Source: Phyllobacterium zundukense (GTDB taxonomy: Bacteria; Pseudomonadota; Alphaproteobacteria; Rhizobiales; Rhizobiaceae). From it: a DNA stretch of 64,000 nucleotides. Location: assembly GCF_025452195.1 (NCBI RefSeq), contig NZ_CP104969.1:13501-77500 (forward strand), given 5' to 3'. Below are positions 24,530 to 33,543 of this stretch, in pieces. Positions within the stretch are counted from its first letter, which is position 1. Every line of letters starts with the position of its first letter. The translations under genes were made by a program, and so were the position numbers. Under the pieces are notes generated by a model, which was given only the letters and a program-made list of their open reading frames with translations, was not told the origin of the DNA and did no database searches.

Positions 24530-25948
24530 TTAATCCTCTCTGAAGGCACGGTTAAAGCTGTCGGAGATCGGAGAAATGAGGTACTCAATCGCTTTGCGCG
24601 GCTTGTGCACGATCAGCACCTCGGCCGGCATACCAGGGTAAAGTTTGATCGTCGGGTTGGACGCCAGTGATTGAGTGGCGATTTCCGCACGTGCCACGAA
24701 GTACGCCGTATCGGTCTTTTCATCGATAACCTGATCCGCGGCCACATAAGTGACTTTTCCATCGAGTGGCGACAGCGAACGCTGGTTATAGGCCGTAAGG
24801 CGAACCTGCACCGGCGAACTGACAATCACGCTGTCGATGTCGCGCGGGCTGATCTTCATTTCGACAACCAGCGGTTCATTCTCCGGCACGATATCGAGTA
24901 TGGCTTCGCCAGCGGCCACCACACCGCCAGGTGTACGCAAGCGAATATTGGCAACGATGCCCGCCTGCGGCGAACGTATTTCGACACGGCGCATGACGTC
25001 TTTGGCCGCTACGATACGCTCCTCGGTATCGGCCAACTCAACCTGGCTCGTCGTGATTTCTCCGGCGATCTCCGACTGCAGATCGCTTTCAATGCCGATG
25101 AGGGAAAATTCCGCGCCCGCCTTGGCCTGCTCCGCCTTGGCTTTGTCACCCGCATACTCACCGCGGGTTCCCGCGAGTTCGCTCAGTCTGGTATCGATTT
25201 CGGTCAACTTCGATTTCTGGGCAAAGCCTTTTTTCACAAGCCCGGCGATCGCGTCCCGTTGCTCAGTGATAAGTTCGATCTGCCGGTCAGTCGCTGCTAT
25301 CTGCGCATCTGACGATTTCGCTTGCTCCGTATATTGTTCAATAGTTTTCTTCTGGATGTCGACGCGGCTCATTTTCTGCGCGTAGCGTTTCTCAAAGAAT
25401 ATCCTCTCAGCTCTTATGGCGCTCTCGGCGGAAATATCGCCCATTTCGCCGAAGTTCTGCGGGAATGCGATTTCGGTTTCTGCTGCCTGCTCGGCACGCA
25501 GTCGCGCCAACTTTGCGATCAGCCCCACTCGCCGGCTCTGCAGGGATTGCAATTCGGACCGTGCCTTGGTGTCGTCAAGCCGGATGAGTGGCTGACCTAC
25601 TTTCACCTCATCGCCTTCCTGCACCAGCAGACGATCGAGGATACCACCCTCGAGGTGGCTGACTGTCTTTCGCTTCGAATCGACGATCACAGTCCCGAGC
25701 GAAACGGCAGCACTACCAAGTTCTGCAGAATAGGCCCATCCAAAAAACCCGCCAAACGCGATCAAGATTGTCGATGTGCCGGCGATAATCAACTTGCGCA
25801 GGGGGGACTTTCTATCTTCCTGCTCCAGATCAGTGACCCATTCCGGACGGACGGACCCAAACTTCGTGGGAACGGTTTCGCCGCCCGACACGGTACGCGG
25901 TGCCAACAGTTGAGGGGCGCGTTTCTGCAGATTTGTGTTGCCCGTCAT
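24530..25948 (-). CDS. Type I secretion periplasmic adaptor, HlyD/PrsE family
   Basis: A 472-residue membrane-fusion protein bridging the ABC exporter and an outer-membrane channel. One membrane segment lies near residues 53-70 (LIIAGTSTILIAFGGFFGWA). Then come a biotinyl-lipoyl half (KTVSHLEGGILDRLLVQEGD), a long coiled coil (~125-295) and the second lipoyl half with the HlyD signature RSPQAGIVANIRLRTPGGVV. It is coupled to the ATPase gene by ATGA. It corresponds to ExpD2/WgdB in the EPS II comparison and probably exports the RTX protein encoded just downstream. No TolC-like gene is in the window. Confidence 0.9.
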   Translation of the reverse strand: MTGNTNLQKRAPQLLAPRTVSGGETVPTKFGSVRPEWVTDLEQEDRKSPLRKLIIAGTSTILIAFGGFFGWAYSAELGSAAVSLGTVIVDSKRKTVSHLEGGILDRLLVQEGDEVKVGQPLIRLDDTKARSELQSLQSRRVGLIAKLARLRAEQAAETEIAFPQNFGEMGDISAESAIRAERIFFEKRYAQKMSRVDIQKKTIEQYTEQAKSSDAQIAATDRQIELITEQRDAIAGLVKKGFAQKSKLTEIDTRLSELAGTRGEYAGDKAKAEQAKAGAEFSLIGIESDLQSEIAGEITTSQVELADTEERIVAAKDVMRRVEIRSPQAGIVANIRLRTPGGVVAAGEAILDIVPENEPLVVEMKISPRDIDSVIVSSPVQVRLTAYNQRSLSPLDGKVTYVAADQVIDEKTDTAYFVARAEIATQSLASNPTIKLYPGMPAEVLIVHKPRKAIEYLISPISDSFNRAFRED

Positions 25949-27714
25949 GATGCGGTGGCTCCCATTTTAGGACCGGTCGGGGTGATGGACGACACTACGT
26001 CCGTGCGGGGGCCGAACTGTGTGATACGCCCGTTCTCCAATACAAGCAGCTTGTCAGCCACCTGCATGATGGTTGGGCGGTGGGCAATCATCACCACGAT
26101 TGCTCCATCATCGCGGGCTTGTTCGATCGCACGCATCAGCGCTCTTTCGCCGACTGCATCGAGATTGGCGTTCGGCTCATCGAGCACGATCAGGCGAGGA
26201 CGATTGTAGAGGCACCGGGCAAGGCCGATGCGTTGACGCTGGCCGCCGGAAAGTGTCAACTTCCCATCTCCCACCGGTGTATCGTAACCAAGCGGCAGCC
26301 GTCCGATCATTTCATGGACATCAGCGAGCCGAGCCGCTTCGAGCACCCGATGCGGATCGCCGTCGCCCATCCGCGCGATATTATCCTGGATAGTGCCTTC
26401 AAGCAGTGCCACCGATTGCGGCAGATAGCCGGCAATTTCTCCGAAGGAGCCGCGCTCCCAGAGATAGACATTGTTCCCATCGAGGAACACACCGCCCGAC
26501 GTCGGCTTGACGATCCCGATCATGAGTCGTGCAAGTGTCGATTTGCCGGCGGCGGAAGGGCCGACAATGCCAAGAACTTCGCCCGGCGACAGGCTGAAGG
26601 AAATACCCTTGATGATCGGCATCTCGACACCCGGAGCCGCATAAACCAGCTTGTCGATGATCAGGTCGCCATGCGGCCGGGGGGTTGGCATCGTCTGCCG
26701 CACGGCAAGATTCTGTGCAAGCAGGGCCTGGATGCGCTTCCAGTTGCCAACGGCATTTACCCATTGACGCCAGGTCTCGACGACATGGTCGAACGGCATC
26801 AGCAAACGGCCAACGATAATGCTGGTCGCGATCATTGCCCCCGGTGAGATCGCCTGTTCCATCGCCAGCAGGGTTCCTGCACCCAGCGTCGCGACCTGGA
26901 TGATGAAACGCAATGTGCGGGCAATGGATGCCATCGCACGATTGCGGGTGCCTCCAAGATCGAGCAGATCCAGCGCATTCATCTGCAGACCCCGCCAGCG
27001 CCTTGCCAGAGCGGGCAACATTCCCATTGCCTCGATGGCCTCGGCGTGCCGCAGCGTTGCACCGATTTTTGAGATGGCTTCGATGTTGGCCTGATTTGCA
27101 TCCTTGAGCAGGCTGCGGGTTAAGAGATCAGTAACTACGCCGCAACAAACAAGGATGATCACGCCCACGACACCGATAATCCCGAAAACCGGGTGCAGCA
27201 GGAAGAGCACGGCGAGAAAGATGGGCGACCAGGCAGCATCCAGTGGCGCGCTTACCGCCGACGAAGTCAAAAAAGTACGCAGTTCGGTGAGATCGCGCAA
27301 GGATTGCGTGGCCTTGGGAAGGCCCTGATCCACCGATGCCTGCACGGCAGCTGTCAGAATCGGCAGATTTAGCCGGCGCACAAGTGCGCTGCCCATGGCC
27401 TGAAAAGACAAAGCCCGGATAAATTCGAGAATGCCGTATACCAGCAGAGCGCCCACTGCCAGGACCGTCAGCATAAGCAGAGTGTCGGTGCTGCGACTGT
27501 TCAGCACCCTGTCATGCACCTGCAACATGTAAAGGGGTACCGTAAGTTGCAAAAGGCTGATACAGAAACTAAGTAATACGGCGTAGAGGAGACCTGCCAG
27601 AAAAACCCGGCGGGCCTTGAAAATCAGCGTTTGCGGCGTCGGAACTTCCGGCGTCTTCGCTTTTTTTCCTACATGGCTCTTGCCATTTGCATCGATTTGA
27701 CGAGTATCATTCAT
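25945..27714 (-). CDS. Type I secretion ABC transporter, PrsD family
   Basis: A 589-residue half-transporter with an N-terminal membrane domain (~35-320; first segments AGLLYAVLLSFCISLLQLTV and MLTVLAVGALLVYGILEF) and a C-terminal ATPase. The Walker A motif is GPSAAGKST, the signature LSGGQRQRIGLAR and the Walker B RLIVLDEPNANLD. There is no peptidase-like leader domain, as usual for RTX exporters. ATG 27714 is preferred; the open frame upstream starts at a TTG with no homology. Divergent from the MarR-family gene across 179 bp that hold the perfect palindrome, matching the expD1-expG arrangement of the EPS II locus. Confidence 0.9.
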   Translation of the reverse strand: MNDTRQIDANGKSHVGKKAKTPEVPTPQTLIFKARRVFLAGLLYAVLLSFCISLLQLTVPLYMLQVHDRVLNSRSTDTLLMLTVLAVGALLVYGILEFIRALSFQAMGSALVRRLNLPILTAAVQASVDQGLPKATQSLRDLTELRTFLTSSAVSAPLDAAWSPIFLAVLFLLHPVFGIIGVVGVIILVCCGVVTDLLTRSLLKDANQANIEAISKIGATLRHAEAIEAMGMLPALARRWRGLQMNALDLLDLGGTRNRAMASIARTLRFIIQVATLGAGTLLAMEQAISPGAMIATSIIVGRLLMPFDHVVETWRQWVNAVGNWKRIQALLAQNLAVRQTMPTPRPHGDLIIDKLVYAAPGVEMPIIKGISFSLSPGEVLGIVGPSAAGKSTLARLMIGIVKPTSGGVFLDGNNVYLWERGSFGEIAGYLPQSVALLEGTIQDNIARMGDGDPHRVLEAARLADVHEMIGRLPLGYDTPVGDGKLTLSGGQRQRIGLARCLYNRPRLIVLDEPNANLDAVGERALMRAIEQARDDGAIVVMIAHRPTIMQVADKLLVLENGRITQFGPRTDVVSSITPTGPKMGATAS

Positions 27715-27871
27715 GTGTAATTCTGCCTTGGAAATGACACAGCTGCCAGTTAGCCCCAACGACCTTGGTCTAAGACCAGAGACTAGTAAAGTAATACCGT
27801 GCAGAATGTGACAGAAAAAAGATTATATGACGGGGGAAAAAGCAAAGGAGAACGGAAAATACACTCGCAAC

Positions 27872-27892
27872 TTACTTCAAAATTTGAAGTAA
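27872..27892. promoter_or_regulatory. Perfect palindromic operator abutting the MarR-family gene (copy 1)
   Basis: Ten-base arms TTACTTCAAA and TTTGAAGTAA mirror each other perfectly around one A. The site ends one base before the ATG at 27894, so a bound repressor would block its own transcript. It is also 158 bp upstream of the divergent exporter start. Size and symmetry suit a MarR dimer. Degenerate copies occur at 12307-12327 and 24473-24493. Confidence 0.65.
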
Positions 27893-27893
27893 A

Positions 27894-28485
27894 ATGACCA
27901 TGGAGACAAAGATGATACAAAAACTTCTGCACGAAGGAGTGGAAGTCGAAACATCTATTGATGGATATTACGCCGCCGATTTCCCCGAAATTACAGCGGA
28001 AAAACAGGGACATAGACACCCAGTTCATACGGTCGTAGTTACACACTTCGAGCTAGCTCGAATGATCGAGAGAGTGAATCGCCGTTTCGCCAGTCTGCTC
28101 AGAACAGAAATGACGAAACTGGGGATTGAAGACGTCGGTCCGGCACAGGCGATGGTCCTGATGGCTATCGGCGACGTCGAACTTTCTGTTGGGGAATTGT
28201 TGGATCGGGGGCACTATGTCGGCTCAAATATTTCCTACTACCTGAAACAACTTGCTGATGGGGGTTACATCGACAGGGTCGCGTCCCAGCGGGACAAGCG
28301 GTCTGCAAGGATTCTGATTGACGGAAAAGGGAGAGCAGCTTTGCGCCAATCTGCGTGATGCTGGCGGGGCATACAATCGTGTTCTCGCCAGGGATGCCGA
28401 TGATCTCCGCAATCTCGAAATCGCGTTCCAGACGTTGCACAGGCTCGAACTGGTTTGGGGCAATGCCGCGCGTTATGGCATCTGA
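27894..28485 (+). pseudogene. MarR-family regulator (ExpG/WggR- and LdtR-like), frameshifted near the C-terminus
   Basis: The uninterrupted frame gives 154 residues ending at 28358: a winged helix-turn-helix with QAMVLMAIGDVELSVGELLDRG, SNISYYLKQLADGGYIDR and the wing RDKRSARI. One extra A near 28332 shifts the frame. In the neighbouring frame the missing end continues at once as EQLCANLRDAGGAYNRVLA and stops at 28485, giving ~196 residues as in full-length members. The lost part is the C-terminal dimerisation helix. It faces the type I exporter across a perfect palindrome. In Sinorhizobium meliloti the MarR-type ExpG/WggR activates the exp operons, and a similar job is inferred. Either a real lesion or a base error. 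Confidence 0.75.
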
Positions 28486-28529
28486 CTCAACTTCGATCAG
28501 TGTTCTGAGTCCCGGAAGGGGCTGATCTC

Positions 28530-29750
28530 ATGCATGTGGCTTTTGTTCACAGGCGTGGTTTTGGCCAATTCGCAGCATTGGCTGAGCATCTGGCAACGAG
28601 CGGCCATGATGTCAGCCTTATTTGTGAGACCGTGGACCGGCGCCTCCCGTCGGTTCGCGTGATCTTGCACCGCGCAGAACCTGGCCCCCGGGCTCATTCC
28701 CGAATGGCCAGGCATTTGGGTATTCCGGACCACCATGTCCGCATCGGTCACCGTGTTGCGGAGACATTCGACGCCATGGTGCGCCATGGCGAACAGCCGG
28801 ATATCGTCATCGGTCATATAGGCTGGGGCAGCATGATGTTCGTCAAGGATATCCTGCCCAAAGTGCCGGCTATCGGTTATTGCGAATTTTTCTACAAGGC
28901 GGAAGGCGCAGACGTCGGTTTTGCTCCCGACGATAATCCGGATGCTGAAACGCGCAAACGCTTGAGATTGCGCAATGTCGCGCAACTTCTTTCGCTGGAA
29001 GCCATCGACGGCGGGATCAGCCCCACCCGTTGGCAAAAAAGCCTTTATCCGGTCTCCGCGCGGAATCGGATAGCCGTCTGCCATGAAGGTGTCGATACGG
29101 AAATTTTCCGCCCCGACCGCAACGCGTCGCTAAGGCTGCCTGATGGGCGCTTGCTGAAGGCAGGTGATCCGCCGATCATCACTTTCGTCGCTCGGGACCT
29201 CGAACCCTATCGCGGCTTTCCGCAAGCGCTCGAGGCGGCGGCAAAAGTCATACGCCAAAATCCAGACGCGCTCTTCGTATTTGTCGGCGGCAATGGCGTC
29301 AGTTATGGAACACCGCCGCCCGGTGGGGGATCATGGAAGGATGCGCTGCTCGCCAGCCATGACATTCCGCCGGACAGGATTTTGTTTCCCGGAGCCATTT
29401 CGCACGATCTCCTGCGCAAGCTCTACCAGATATCAACCGCACATATTTACCTGACATATCCTTTTGTATTGTCGTGGTCGGTGATCGAGGCTATGTCATG
29501 CGGCGCCTTGATAATTGGCTCCGATACGCCGCCGGTTCAGGAAATTATCCGATCCGGGACGAATGGCCTCCTCGTGCCATTCTTTGATACCGATGCTTTA
29601 GCCGATACAATCCTTCGAGTCCTCCAAAAGCCTGAGGATTTTCTGCCGCTACGCATTGCCGCCCGCAAGACAATCGAGAATCGCTTTCGACTGGTGGATT
29701 GTCTTTCGCGGCAGAAATCTCTGATCAATTCGGTCGTCAAAGCTGCCTGA
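28530..29750 (+). CDS. Glycosyltransferase family 4
   Basis: A 406-residue GT-B glycosyltransferase. The N-terminal half begins MHVAFVHRRGFGQFAALAEHL and contains IGHIGWGSMMFVKDILP. The donor half contains ITFVARDLEPYRGFPQALEA, DRILFPGAISHDLLRKLY and the C-terminal SWSVIEAMSCGALIIGSDTPP with PVQEIIRSGTNGLLVP. Ribosome site GGAAGGGG lies about ten bases upstream of ATG 28530. It follows the MarR-family gene by 44 bp, so the two may be co-transcribed. It ends four bases before the convergent VirB6 gene. Likely a further EPS glycosyltransferase. Confidence 0.88.
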   Translation: MHVAFVHRRGFGQFAALAEHLATSGHDVSLICETVDRRLPSVRVILHRAEPGPRAHSRMARHLGIPDHHVRIGHRVAETFDAMVRHGEQPDIVIGHIGWGSMMFVKDILPKVPAIGYCEFFYKAEGADVGFAPDDNPDAETRKRLRLRNVAQLLSLEAIDGGISPTRWQKSLYPVSARNRIAVCHEGVDTEIFRPDRNASLRLPDGRLLKAGDPPIITFVARDLEPYRGFPQALEAAAKVIRQNPDALFVFVGGNGVSYGTPPPGGGSWKDALLASHDIPPDRILFPGAISHDLLRKLYQISTAHIYLTYPFVLSWSVIEAMSCGALIIGSDTPPVQEIIRSGTNGLLVPFFDTDALADTILRVLQKPEDFLPLRIAARKTIENRFRLVDCLSRQKSLINSVVKAA

Positions 29751-29754
29751 CTCG

Positions 29755-30915
29755 CTATCGGTTTCTGCTTTGCCGATTGACCGCCGCATTTCTGTCTTGC
29801 ACCTCGCGCAGGTTCGTTTCGCCCGTGTGCGCGTGCGAAAGTTGTGCGGGCGCAGGTGCGATTGAAGTGTTTCCAGAGGAATTTCCCCCGCCACTCCTTC
29901 CCACCATCGCGTTGACGATATTCCTGCTGGCATTGCCCGCGTGAGACGCGAGATTGGTGAACCATTCCTGGCTGCTTGTCGCAATTCGGCCGCTGAGAGG
30001 CACGATCTGAGTAAGCAGGAAGAATCCCGTCAGGCATACGAGCACAAAAGGACCGGCATCTTTCATCGCAGGTATGCTGCCCTTTGCAATGCTCAACACC
30101 AGCGCCTTCACGACATCCTGTATACCGACGTTGTAAAAACCAAGGAAGGTTGTCAGAAAGATCGGTATCAGGATTATCTGGATCGTGCCCGTGAGCCAGC
30201 CGGAAAAGTACCGCGACGGGATTTGGAACATTAGCAACACGATGAAAAATGGAGCGAGCGCAAGCATGATCCACAACGCGACTTTTGCAAACAAGAGGAG
30301 TGCAACGGCGTAGCCGACGAACAAAGCCGCGGCGATCCATACGATTGCTGCCTGCACCGACGAACTCAATGGAACTGTCAACGGATTTTGCGCTGGGCTT
30401 TTTGTTTGAGCAACCGGGTTTGATTTGGCCGGGTTTGGCGGGCTGCCTTCCTCCGGAACCGGTTGAGGCAGGGGGGCGGCAGCCGAAAGTGCTGACTGCT
30501 CGATTTTGGCCGACGCAGTTAGCGCGAAACCGTAGACAGCGTTGAGGTCGTTGGCGAGGGTGCTAAATCCCATGGATTTGCCACTGCGAGGATTGACAAT
30601 ATGATTGAGCATGACGGAACTCACCATGTACGGCGCATTGGTGAACAGTCCGTAGAGCGCGACCTGAAAGGGTCCCCATGCGGTCACGAGCGAGAAAATG
30701 ATGGCTATACGAACGAGCTTGAACACCATGCCGGCGATGCTGTCGCCCCGTCCTTGCCAAAACCGGAATCCCCAGAAGATCAGATAAAGGGTCAACAGCC
30801 CGGCCATGACGGGGGTGAGGTAATAGGCGAAGACGCCGTAGGTCGCCGCCGTAAAATTTGTACCCAGGCTGTCGATGTTACTCGATAGTGCGGCGATAGA
30901 ATTAGCTCCCTCCAC
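29755..30915 (-). CDS. virB6: Type IV secretion inner-membrane protein VirB6
   Basis: A 386-residue polytopic protein of the VirB6/TrbL family, part of the inner-membrane channel. Six or more hydrophobic segments are visible, for example VMAGLLTLYLIFWGFRFWQG (whose conserved tryptophan is typical), IVWIAAALFVGYAVALLLFA and IMLALAPFFIVLLMF. A proline-rich loop lies at ~150-185 and the tail after ~335 is hydrophilic. The start is GTG 30915, six bases after GGGGGAG, overlapping the upstream lipoprotein gene by 14 bases. It is the last gene of the permuted VirB operon; a VirB7 gene does not follow it. Confidence 0.88.
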   Translation of the reverse strand: MEGANSIAALSSNIDSLGTNFTAATYGVFAYYLTPVMAGLLTLYLIFWGFRFWQGRGDSIAGMVFKLVRIAIIFSLVTAWGPFQVALYGLFTNAPYMVSSVMLNHIVNPRSGKSMGFSTLANDLNAVYGFALTASAKIEQSALSAAAPLPQPVPEEGSPPNPAKSNPVAQTKSPAQNPLTVPLSSSVQAAIVWIAAALFVGYAVALLLFAKVALWIMLALAPFFIVLLMFQIPSRYFSGWLTGTIQIILIPIFLTTFLGFYNVGIQDVVKALVLSIAKGSIPAMKDAGPFVLVCLTGFFLLTQIVPLSGRIATSSQEWFTNLASHAGNASRNIVNAMVGRSGGGNSSGNTSIAPAPAQLSHAHTGETNLREVQDRNAAVNRQSRNR

Positions 30916-31114
30916 TGGCTACTCCCCCTTGCGACGGTGGCTGGATAACAATATCGAACGCCTCGTTGACCGGTCGCAGCGGGCCGCAATCGTCAAGCGC
31001 ATAAGACAAGGCCGAGGGGGGCAGGTCGCAAGGCATCTTCAGTTTATGACCGCCCCCGCAAGCCGCGCACAATGCAGCGGCGAAAAGCACGACGCTAACC
31101 GGTATGATTCTCAC
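30902..31114 (-). CDS. Small lipoprotein in the VirB5 slot (VirB7- or entry-exclusion-like)
   Basis: A 70-residue lipoprotein. From GTG 31114 the N-terminus reads VRIIPVSVVLFAAALCAACG, a short signal with the modified cysteine after CAA. The mature part has a second cysteine pair (PCDLPPSALSYALDDCGP) that could form a disulfide. The start is set by GGAGA before it and by the GTGA overlap with the virB4 stop. It stands between virB4 and virB6, where most systems encode VirB5. Size and lipid anchor suggest VirB7 or an Eex-type entry-exclusion lipoprotein; I cannot decide between them. Confidence 0.65.
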   Translation of the reverse strand: MRIIPVSVVLFAAALCAACGGGHKLKMPCDLPPSALSYALDDCGPLRPVNEAFDIVIQPPSQGGVASGGS

Positions 31115-33543
31115 GGCCTGTCTCCTTGCCCGCAAAACACCGGCAGCCATTGTTTTGGATCATCCCCGAGCTGCTCACGCAGAACGGTCAGTTCGTGGAT
31201 TGTTTCGGCCCGACCGGACAGCACCTTCAGGAGATCGTCCATGCCATTGAGGCGAAGTCTGGCTATCACAGATTCCTGACCGTGTTTGATCAGAAAGGAG
31301 CGGCTGGCCGGATCCGTTGTCTTGATCCATTCGACTTCCCGCGAGGAGAGCCCGAGCCCGCTGCCGTGACTCTCCAGATCCGCGCGTGGATTGGGAAAGA
31401 AAATATGCGTCGCACTCTGTTCGATCAGCGTGTTGGCGATTTGGGAATTGACGATGTCCGAGGCGCTTTGCGTACCGAAACCGATAATCCCGTTGAATTT
31501 GCGGATCGTCTTCATCTTGTCGCGGATGAAGGTCGCGAACACCGGATCCTCGAGTAGCCGCCAGCCTTCATCGAGAAAGATCAGGACAGGATTGCCGTCG
31601 AGCAATTCGTCCAGCCGATGAAAGATATACATCAGCTCGGCGCTGCGGGTGAGGGGATCGTCCAGGATTTTCGTCATGTCGAAGCCTGAAATCTCCGACC
31701 AAGTGAAACGATCTTGCGGATTGTTGAACAACCAGCCCAGTTGATCAGGGCGGAGCCATTTTTCGAACCGCGCCAAAAGATCGTCATCGCTAGCGCGAAT
31801 CCGGCCACGCAGCAAGGTCGCAAAGGCCGGCAGAGACCGGCTATCCAACCCGGTCGACATGATCTGGCCAATAGCGGCGCGAATGACGCTTTCCTCGCTG
31901 GCAGGCAGCGACAGACCATCTGGACGGCGCAGCATCGACGAAAACAACTGAAACAGAAACTCGCGATTTCCCGCTGTGTCGGGCAGAGCGAGGGGATTGA
32001 AACCAGTCGGCGCACCCGGTTGCAGCACTTCGTAGTTGCCTCCCAGTGCCCGAATGAAAATTTCGCCGCCGCGATCCTTGTCAAAAAAAATGCAGCGCGG
32101 CGTTGGTTTGATACGCTGCGACTGCGCCATCAGAAAGGACAAGGCCACCGTCTTGCCTGAGCCGGATGGTCCGACCATGGTGAAATTACCGAGATCACGG
32201 ACGTGGAAATTAAAGAAATAAGCGCTCTGGCTGGTCGTCTCCAGAAGGGAGATGGCGCTGCCCCAATGATTGCCTTCCTTCTGGCCGCTGGGAAAATTGT
32301 GCAGCGACAGAAACCCGGCAAAATTCTTTGACGAAATCATTGCCGACCGGGCGATATATGAAAAATTGCCAGGCAGCTGCGCCCAGAATGCCGCTTCGCA
32401 ATTCAGATCCTCGCGCAGCCAGATGATGGATTGATCAGTGAGAGTAGCGCCAACGGAGCGAATGCAGCGATCGAGCTCAGCCTTGTCGTCGCCGAGACAC
32501 ATCACCGACAGGTGATGTTCTCCGTAGATGGAGCGCGAGCTCAGAAGCTCATCGCGTGCCCCGGCGAGCTGGTTCCCGACAATCGAACCAGCCTCATCTG
32601 CCATGGAAATCTGGCGATAGACACGCTCCATCTGGTTCTGCGCCACAGGCTTGTCGACAATGGAAAAACTCTGGCTGACGATAAATTCATGCGGAACCTT
32701 CAGCAACCCGTCGAGCAGGAGAGGTCCCGTATAGGATGGGTATTCGCGCACCGACAGCATGGCGCCGAGCCGTGAGTCTCTTGGCGGCGTCGCGCCGACG
32801 AACTCTACCGCATTGCGTCCGAAGTGCAGCCGCTTCATCGCAAGTGCACCATCGAGCGGCATACGCGGCAAACGCATAGAGACCGGATCGAGCCCGTTGA
32901 GTATTTGAACGAGAAATTCCAGCGGCTCGGAGAAATAATTTCCCGGCTCAGGCTCACGGATACCGAGAATACGCGCCTGATAATCCAGCAGGACTTCGCG
33001 CACGCCCAAGACAGCGTCGTGAAGTTCGCGAAGCTCCTCGTCCTCTCCCTGGCGTGCACCCTTTGCCTGATCTTTGACGCCACGGCCAGCAAACAGGCTG
33101 CGCGTAAAGCTGTCGATCAGTCCGACCTGACCGCGCAGAGGCCGGCGTACGACCGTGATATACATGTCATTGACGAACATGCGCCGCTCTTCGAGCTGCG
33201 CCATGTAGCGGCGGTTCAATTCGGCGGCAAATTCACTATCGAATTCGCCCTCGAGCTTCGGCTCGAGCCGGCGCCGGATCATGTGACCATAGACCGCGTA
33301 GCGGCTGCTGCCGAGTGAGCGCAGGATTGTATTACGGCCCTCAAGTTTGCCATTGATCTGCGCCATGTCCGCAGTCTCGAAACAAAAGCCATCGAGCTTG
33401 AGTGTACTTAAGAGCAGCCCATCCTTGGTGCGCAATACCGTGTCATCGACATGGCGTGCGTAGGGCACATGCGTGGCAACCGAACGCTCCCGCTTGGCTT
33501 GCGCTCCAAAACGCATCTCCTTGCGTACCAGACGGGACGTCAT
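31111..33543 (-). CDS. virB4: Type IV secretion ATPase VirB4
   Basis: An 810-residue ATPase of the VirB4/TrbE family that powers assembly and transport. The N-terminal CagE/TrbE/VirB part covers ~1-400. The C-terminal ATPase has Walker A GPSGSGKTVALSFL near 450 and Walker B PVLIFLDEGWRLL near 640, then FGTQSASDIVNS. The start at 33543 overlaps the virB3 stop as ATGA; a longer frame upstream has no support. Length and motif spacing are normal for the family. Confidence 0.95.
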   Translation of the reverse strand: MTSRLVRKEMRFGAQAKRERSVATHVPYARHVDDTVLRTKDGLLLSTLKLDGFCFETADMAQINGKLEGRNTILRSLGSSRYAVYGHMIRRRLEPKLEGEFDSEFAAELNRRYMAQLEERRMFVNDMYITVVRRPLRGQVGLIDSFTRSLFAGRGVKDQAKGARQGEDEELRELHDAVLGVREVLLDYQARILGIREPEPGNYFSEPLEFLVQILNGLDPVSMRLPRMPLDGALAMKRLHFGRNAVEFVGATPPRDSRLGAMLSVREYPSYTGPLLLDGLLKVPHEFIVSQSFSIVDKPVAQNQMERVYRQISMADEAGSIVGNQLAGARDELLSSRSIYGEHHLSVMCLGDDKAELDRCIRSVGATLTDQSIIWLREDLNCEAAFWAQLPGNFSYIARSAMISSKNFAGFLSLHNFPSGQKEGNHWGSAISLLETTSQSAYFFNFHVRDLGNFTMVGPSGSGKTVALSFLMAQSQRIKPTPRCIFFDKDRGGEIFIRALGGNYEVLQPGAPTGFNPLALPDTAGNREFLFQLFSSMLRRPDGLSLPASEESVIRAAIGQIMSTGLDSRSLPAFATLLRGRIRASDDDLLARFEKWLRPDQLGWLFNNPQDRFTWSEISGFDMTKILDDPLTRSAELMYIFHRLDELLDGNPVLIFLDEGWRLLEDPVFATFIRDKMKTIRKFNGIIGFGTQSASDIVNSQIANTLIEQSATHIFFPNPRADLESHGSGLGLSSREVEWIKTTDPASRSFLIKHGQESVIARLRLNGMDDLLKVLSGRAETIHELTVLREQLGDDPKQWLPVFCGQGDRP

